Positions 59,679 to 64,000 of a stretch of 64,000 bases of DNA are shown one piece after another (the first letter of the stretch is position 1; every line of letters begins with the position of its first letter). A model generated the notes under the pieces. The model saw only the letters and a list, made by a program, of their open reading frames with translations, ran no database searches and was not told where the DNA came from. The position numbers and the translations under genes were made by a program. The DNA comes from Silvimonas terrae (GTDB taxonomy: Bacteria > Pseudomonadota > Gammaproteobacteria > Burkholderiales > Chitinibacteraceae). The stretch spans positions 124,001 to 188,000 of the forward strand of contig NZ_JACHHN010000008.1 of NCBI RefSeq assembly GCF_014202765.1. Direction: 5' to 3'.

Positions 59679-60779
59679 TTAGCCCAGGAACGGGTAGTCG
59701 GTGTAACCCTTTTCTGCGCCACCGTAGAAGGTGGATTGATCTGGTGTATTGAGTGCCGCGCCAAGACGGAAACGTTCGACCAGATCCGGGTTGGCAATGT
59801 AAGGGCGACCGTAACCGATGACGTCGGCTACACCTTGCGCCAGGCGGGCTTCGCCGCTTTCGGCGGTGTAACCGCCGCAAGTGATGATGGCACCGGTGAA
59901 GTTCTGGCGGATACCACGGCGGAACTCATCAGACAGCGGCTTGCCGCCGACCCAGTCCGGCTCGGCAATATGCAGGTAGGCAATGCCGCGCTTGCTGAAT
60001 TCGGTCGCCAGATAGAGCGTCATGGCTTCGGATTCGGTATCGATAATGTCGTGACCGGGGAAAGCCGGAGAGAGGCGCACGCCAACGTGATCTGCACCGA
60101 TCTCGGCAACAACCGCGTCCAGCACTTCCAGCAGCAGGCGGGCGCGGTTTTCCAGGTTGCCACCGTATTGGTCGGTACGCTGGTTGGTGCCCGTTGCCAG
60201 GAACTGGTGCAACAGATAGCCATTGGCGGAATGGATTTCTACAAAATCAAAGCCAGCGCGTTGGGCACGCTGGGTCGCGGCCACGTAAGAGGCAACAATT
60301 CCCGGCAGTTCCGCGGTTTCCAGCGCGCGCGGGGCATCGCACGGTACGGTGGCCGGGGTACCGTCTTCTTGCACGACAAAGCAAGTGGAGTTTGAGGCCT
60401 GGATCGCGCTGGCCGAGACCGGCGCCTGGCCGTCAGGTTGCAGCAGACGGTGAGAGATGCGGCCCACGTGCCACAGTTGCAGGGACAGCTTGCCACCCTT
60501 GGCATGCACGCCGTCTACCACGCTTTTCCAGCCAGCTTCTTGTGCATCGGTATAGATGCCTGGCGTCCAGGCATAGCCCTGGCCTTGCTGCGAAATCTGG
60601 GTGGCTTCGGTCACGATCAGGCCGGCGCTGGCACGCTGGGCGTAGTACGTGGCGTTCAGTTCTGTCGGGTTCTCGCCCGGCTTGCTGGCGCGCGAGCGGG
60701 TCAGCGGGGCCATGGCCAGGCGGTTAGCCAGTTCAACATGGCCGACCTTGACCGGCGTGAGCAGTTTATCCAGAGACAT
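59679..60779 (-). CDS. nemA: N-ethylmaleimide reductase-type old yellow enzyme
   Basis: A 366-residue FMN enzyme of the old yellow enzyme family. Signatures are LAMAPLTRSRASKPGENPTELNATYYAQRAS, the SANGYLLHQFL substrate region followed by NQRTDQYGG, and the phosphate loop GRPYIANPDLVERF. NemA reduces maleimides, nitro compounds and other electrophiles. Upstream, in the same orientation but separated by 357 bases with repeats, lies a TetR gene of the NemR type. A candidate palindromic operator lies about 100 bases before the start. Confidence 0.92.
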   Translation of the reverse strand: MSLDKLLTPVKVGHVELANRLAMAPLTRSRASKPGENPTELNATYYAQRASAGLIVTEATQISQQGQGYAWTPGIYTDAQEAGWKSVVDGVHAKGGKLSLQLWHVGRISHRLLQPDGQAPVSASAIQASNSTCFVVQEDGTPATVPCDAPRALETAELPGIVASYVAATQRAQRAGFDFVEIHSANGYLLHQFLATGTNQRTDQYGGNLENRARLLLEVLDAVVAEIGADHVGVRLSPAFPGHDIIDTESEAMTLYLATEFSKRGIAYLHIAEPDWVGGKPLSDEFRRGIRQNFTGAIITCGGYTAESGEARLAQGVADVIGYGRPYIANPDLVERFRLGAALNTPDQSTFYGGAEKGYTDYPFLG

Positions 60780-60871
60780 GAGACTTCCTTTGGTAGAAGG
60801 GGTAAGGGTAAAGAAACCGGGGTGGGGTATCTATGCGCGGTTTTAGATGCGCGCGGCATCATGTGTTTTCA

Positions 60872-60888
60872 ATTAGACCGGTCAATTA
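60872..60888. promoter_or_regulatory. Candidate NemR operator
   Basis: ATTAGACCGGTCAATT, centred on the perfect palindrome GACCGGTC with AT-rich flanks, about 95 bases upstream of nemA. NemR sites in E. coli have a TAGACC...GGTCTA character; here the right half is GGTCAA. Confidence 0.5.
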
Positions 60889-60949
60889 TTTTTTGGAATA
60901 ACGATAGCGGGAAAAAGCAGAAAGCAGATTGAGGGTGATGTCTCTTTGA

Positions 60950-61080
60950 CTCGTCATGCCCGCGCAGGCGGGCAGGCTGGGGGCCGCCGAGGCGACGCCC
61001 ACCGTGGGTGGGCGGCAAACCATTTTCAGTGCCTTCAGCACAGTCATTACAACCTGGATTCCTGCGTTCGCAGGAATGAC
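60950..61080. repeat. dRS3-like elements between nemR and nemA
   Basis: An imperfect element at about 60956-60979 (CATGCCCGCGCAGGCGGGCAG) and a dRS3-like 20-mer ATTCCT-N8-AGGAAT at 61058-61077 flank an ~80-base spacer, in opposite orientations with GTCAT/ATGAC ends. Confidence 0.65.
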
Positions 61081-61136
61081 GAAATGGTGGTGTGCCAGAG
61101 AACAGGGTGTTCTTGCACGCCAAATCGGGCACGAGC

Positions 61137-61721
61137 TCACACTGCAATCAGCTGCCGGGTCACCGCCATGGCCGTTTCCAGCGCCACGCGGTCGCGGCGT
61201 AGCTTGGTCATCAGGCTGGCGCCCAGCCACATTTCGTAAATGGCCAGCGCAAGCACGGCGGCGGGTTGCTGCTTGTTGATGTCGCCTGCTTCCTGCCCAC
61301 GGACTACCGTGCGTTCCAGCGCGGCCACAATGTGATTACAGCCGCTTTGCAGCGCAGCGCGCATGGTGTCAGACAGGTCGGCCACTTCGGCCGCCAGTTT
61401 CACCACCAGACAGGGCACGGTATTGCCGCAGGATTTGCCCTGCCAGGCGTCAAAGAATTCGAGCAGATGGTCGTGCGCCGTGCCGTTGGGCGCATTCAGG
61501 CGCAGCTTGGCGTCTTCCAGATAGTTGGCGAAATAGCGTTCCAGCAAGGCTACGCCGTACGCTTCTTTCGAGGCAAAGTAGTGGTAGAACGAACCCTTGG
61601 GCACATCTGCCGTAGCCAGGATTTCAGCAAGACCCACCGCGGCAAAGCCTTTGCCGAGGATGATGTGTTCACCAATTGCGAGCAAATGCTCACGCGTGTC
61701 TTCAAAACGCTTCTTGACCAT
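61137..61721 (-). CDS. nemR: TetR-family repressor, NemR-like
   Basis: A 194-residue TetR protein. The helix-turn-helix is at ~9-55 (HIILGKGFAAVGLAEILATADVPKGSFYHYFASKEAYG). The ligand domain has AWQGKSCGNTVPCLVVKLAAEV; the second Cys lies where E. coli NemR has its redox-sensitive Cys106, so it may respond to electrophiles and bleach. The target is probably the adjacent nemA. Unlike E. coli, where nemR and nemA are close, 357 bases with repeats separate them here. Confidence 0.87.
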   Translation of the reverse strand: MVKKRFEDTREHLLAIGEHIILGKGFAAVGLAEILATADVPKGSFYHYFASKEAYGVALLERYFANYLEDAKLRLNAPNGTAHDHLLEFFDAWQGKSCGNTVPCLVVKLAAEVADLSDTMRAALQSGCNHIVAALERTVVRGQEAGDINKQQPAAVLALAIYEMWLGASLMTKLRRDRVALETAMAVTRQLIAV

Positions 61722-61946
61722 GACGTGGCAGGATTCCGGGTAAGTTCAACGACGTAACCACAACTTTATCTTGTTGATGTTTATGGAAAAACGCAAAAAA
61801 TGCAGTTGACCGGCGCCATCGTTGAAGCACCGTTCTTGCAGTTTTATGCAAGTGCAAAATAGCCGTTTTGCTGGCCGCTGTGAATCAAATCCACGTACAG
61901 CCAGACGACGGTGTTGTTTGTATGCCTGGGTGAGCCATGCTGGTGC

Positions 61947-61967
61947 GGCCAGCCTGACAGGCTGGCC
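61947..61967 (-). terminator. Hairpin after aminopeptidase N
   Basis: GGCCAGCCT-GAC-AGGCTGGCC, perfect 9-bp arms, 10 bases past the pepN stop. No T-tract, so it is only a weak terminator candidate. Confidence 0.45.
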
Positions 61968-61976
61968 GTTCACCCC

Positions 61977-64000
61977 TTACGCGCCGGCTTGCAGCGCCTT
62001 GGATACAATCTCGTAAGTATCTGGCGACAAACCTTGCTGGCTGGCAACACGTTCCAGTTCCGCCTTCATCATGGCGCGGCGTTGCGGCTCAACCCGGGTC
62101 CAGCGGTTGAAACACGCGGCCAGGCGGGCTGCAATTTGCGGGTTGATCTTGTCCAGGTCCAGCACGCGGTCTGCGGCAAAGGCATAACCGTAACCGTCCG
62201 CAGCATGAAAATGCGCCAGGTTGCGGTTGCAGAACGCGGTAATCAGCGAGCGCACCTTGTTCGGGTTGGTCAGTGCGAAGGCCGGATGGTTCATCAACTG
62301 CTGCACGCGAGTCAGCGCGCCGGGGCGGTCAGACAACGCTTGCAGGGTGAACCACTTGTCCATCACCAGCGGGTCGTCTTGCCACATGGTGGCAAAGTCG
62401 GCCAGGTATTGATCGCCGCCTTCGCGCTGGCTGAACGCAGAGAGCGCGGCCAGTTTGTCGGTCATGTTGTCCGCATGGCGATACTGGTTGGTCAAGAGTT
62501 CGGTAATGCGCGGTTCGTCCAGTTCGGCAAGATAATCCAGCGCCACGTTCTGCAGGCTGCGACGACCGGCTTCGGCGGCGTTGTACACATACGGCGCGGT
62601 GCTGTGCAGGCGCTGATACGTCGCCAGCAACGGGCCGCGCAGTTCACGGGCCAAAGATTGCTTGAGCGAGAGGCGCACGGCATGCAGGCGGCTCGGGTCC
62701 ACGTCAGAGAGGGACTCGAACAGGAATTGCTCGCTCGGCAATTGCAGCATCAGCGCCACCAGCGCCGGATCAAGCCGATCCTGCGTCAGCAGTTTTTCGA
62801 AAGCCGAGACCAGTTGCGCCGGGGCGGCGGTGTTGCCGCCTTCTTGCTGGTAACGCTGCAGCAACAGGCGTGTCAGGTAGGTATTGGCGGCTTCCCAGCG
62901 GGCAAACGGATCGGTGTCGTTGGCGATCAGGAAGACCAGATCCTCGTCCGTGTAGGGGTAATCCAGTTTGACCGGGGCAGAGAAGTCACGCAGCAAAGAC
63001 GGTACCGGGTGGCTGGCGACATTCACGAACACCAGGCGTTCGGTGGCGTCTTTCAGTTGCAGTACACGGCTGGTGGCGCCTGGCCCGGTTTCGCCTTGCA
63101 GCGTCAGCGGCAGTTCTGCGCCGGTGGTGCGATCGATCAGGCCCAGGGCAAACGGGATCAGATACGGTTGCTTTTCCGGCTGACCAGGCGTGGCCGGGCA
63201 GCTTTGATTCACGGTCAACGTAAAGGTGCGGGCTGCGGCATCGTAGACGCCTTCGACATCCAGCCGGGGTGTGCCGGACTGGCTGTACCAGCGCTTGAAC
63301 TGGGAGAGGTCCGCGTTGTTGGCATCCGCCATGGCTGCGACAAAGTCGTCGCAGGTGACGGCTTGACCATCGTGGCGCTTGAAGTACAAATCCATGCCTT
63401 TGCGAAAGCCTTCACGGCCCACCAGGGTCTGGATCATACGCACCACTTCAGAGCCTTTCTCGTACACCGTGGCTGTATAGAAGTTGTTGATTTCAAGGTA
63501 AGAATCAGGCCGCACCGGATGCGCTTGCGGGCCCGCATCTTCCGGGAACTGGTACTCACGCAGCGTGCGCACATTGCCGATCCGTTGCACGGCGCGGCTG
63601 CCAATATCGCTGGAGAATTCCTGATCGCGGAACACGGTCAGGCCTTCTTTCAAGGACAACTGGAACCAGTCACGGCAGGTGACACGGTTGCCGGTCCAGT
63701 TATGGAAATACTCGTGGCCGACTACGGCTTCAATGCCGTCAAAGTCCACGTCGGTGGCGGTTTCGGGCCGGGCCAGCACGTACTTGGTGTTGAAAATGTT
63801 CAACCCCTTGTTTTCCATGGCGCCCATATTGAAGTCGCTCACGGCCACGATCATGTAGGTATCCAGATCGTATTCAAGGCCAAACCGTTCTTCGTCCCAC
63901 TGCATGGCCGCCTTGGCGGACGCCAGTGCGTGGTGGCATTTTTCGACATCGCCCGGCTCAACCCAGACTTCCACGTTCACATTCTTGCCGCTGGCCGTGG
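61977..64000 (-). CDS. pepN: Aminopeptidase N (N-terminus outside window)
   Basis: The C-terminal ~674 residues of an M1 metallopeptidase; about 200 residues lie beyond the right edge (E. coli PepN is 870). The exopeptidase motif GAMEN and the zinc site HEYFHNW (HExxH) with the downstream Glu in LSLKEGL are all in view, followed by YEKGSEVVRMIQTLVG. The C-terminal helical superhelix ends in QQGLSPDTYEIVSKALQAGA. PepN removes N-terminal residues in cytoplasmic protein turnover. Complete within the window; no frameshift seen. Confidence 0.95.
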   Translation of the reverse strand, partial: TASGKNVNVEVWVEPGDVEKCHHALASAKAAMQWDEERFGLEYDLDTYMIVAVSDFNMGAMENKGLNIFNTKYVLARPETATDVDFDGIEAVVGHEYFHNWTGNRVTCRDWFQLSLKEGLTVFRDQEFSSDIGSRAVQRIGNVRTLREYQFPEDAGPQAHPVRPDSYLEINNFYTATVYEKGSEVVRMIQTLVGREGFRKGMDLYFKRHDGQAVTCDDFVAAMADANNADLSQFKRWYSQSGTPRLDVEGVYDAAARTFTLTVNQSCPATPGQPEKQPYLIPFALGLIDRTTGAELPLTLQGETGPGATSRVLQLKDATERLVFVNVASHPVPSLLRDFSAPVKLDYPYTDEDLVFLIANDTDPFARWEAANTYLTRLLLQRYQQEGGNTAAPAQLVSAFEKLLTQDRLDPALVALMLQLPSEQFLFESLSDVDPSRLHAVRLSLKQSLARELRGPLLATYQRLHSTAPYVYNAAEAGRRSLQNVALDYLAELDEPRITELLTNQYRHADNMTDKLAALSAFSQREGGDQYLADFATMWQDDPLVMDKWFTLQALSDRPGALTRVQQLMNHPAFALTNPNKVRSLITAFCNRNLAHFHAADGYGYAFAADRVLDLDKINPQIAARLAACFNRWTRVEPQRRAMMKAELERVASQQGLSPDTYEIVSKALQAGA

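Overview
The window is chromosomal DNA of a free-living Gram-negative bacterium, most likely a betaproteobacterium of the Neisseriales (Chromobacterium / Silvimonas / Chitinibacter neighbourhood). This placement is an inference. It rests on the GC-rich coding style, a lipopolysaccharide-core glycosyltransferase pair, a CydP-type small oxidase subunit, the DUF2844/DUF3443 pair, secreted chitin- and glucan-binding enzymes with long Pro-Thr linkers, and many ATTCCC-N8-GGGAAT (dRS3-like) repeats. I saw no rRNA, tRNA, CRISPR array, transposase or phage structural gene.

Layout. 0-8.2 kb: a secreted glucan-binding enzyme cut by the left edge, two overlapping LPS glycosyltransferases divergent from an orphan sensor kinase with a PmrA-like box between them, then an AraC regulator facing a ThuA/Gfo-Idh sugar pair. 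8.2-17.3 kb: a repeat cluster, a two-CBM chitin-binding enzyme, an MFS exporter with a LysR regulator, an old-yellow-enzyme operon, a secreted methyltransferase-like protein, and a DUF427/lipocalin pair. 18-22.9 kb: an OFA-family transporter with its 34-residue small partner, a YdeP-type molybdenum formate dehydrogenase, a 75-residue winged-helix-like protein and FdhD; together these look like one formate (or related acid) uptake-and-oxidation operon. 23-26.1 kb: DUF488 and a hemerythrin-like protein, then a repeat-rich stretch that holds a structured leader RNA in front of two overlapping small genes and a threefold 163-bp tandem repeat.

26.2-37.6 kb: a solitary amino-acid-type binding protein, the DUF2844/DUF3443 secreted pair, small cytoplasmic enzymes, two TonB-like proteins without ExbB/ExbD, an SDR, and a DmeF/DmeR metal efflux pair with a C/G-tract operator. 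37.7-41.6 kb: a GbsR/MarR-type regulator and a cydP-cydA-cydB-cydX bd-oxidase operon. 42-50 kb: AraC-GyrI regulator, DUF3597 and a companion, a periplasmic binding protein, a CSS-EAL phosphodiesterase, a flavin reductase, a FrnE-like DsbA protein, an unknown Ala/Pro-linker protein and pyrophosphatase. 50-64 kb: a PatZ-like acyl-CoA synthetase/acetyltransferase fusion, HdeD, pirin with LysR, cytochrome b561 with two YceI proteins, beta-carbonic anhydrase, a HAD phosphatase, a NemR/NemA pair, and aminopeptidase N cut by the right edge.

The intergenic regions are unusual. At least three dispersed repeat families occur: GTAGCCCGGATGAAG inverted pairs, a CTTTCTTTGG-hairpin element, and dRS3-like 20-mers. 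A composite of about 330 bp occurs twice in opposite orientation (24.2-24.6 and 34.8-35.2 kb), bracketing about 10 kb. The most interesting candidate for a poorly described system is the hairpin-rich leader with two small overlapping genes at 24.9-25.6 kb.
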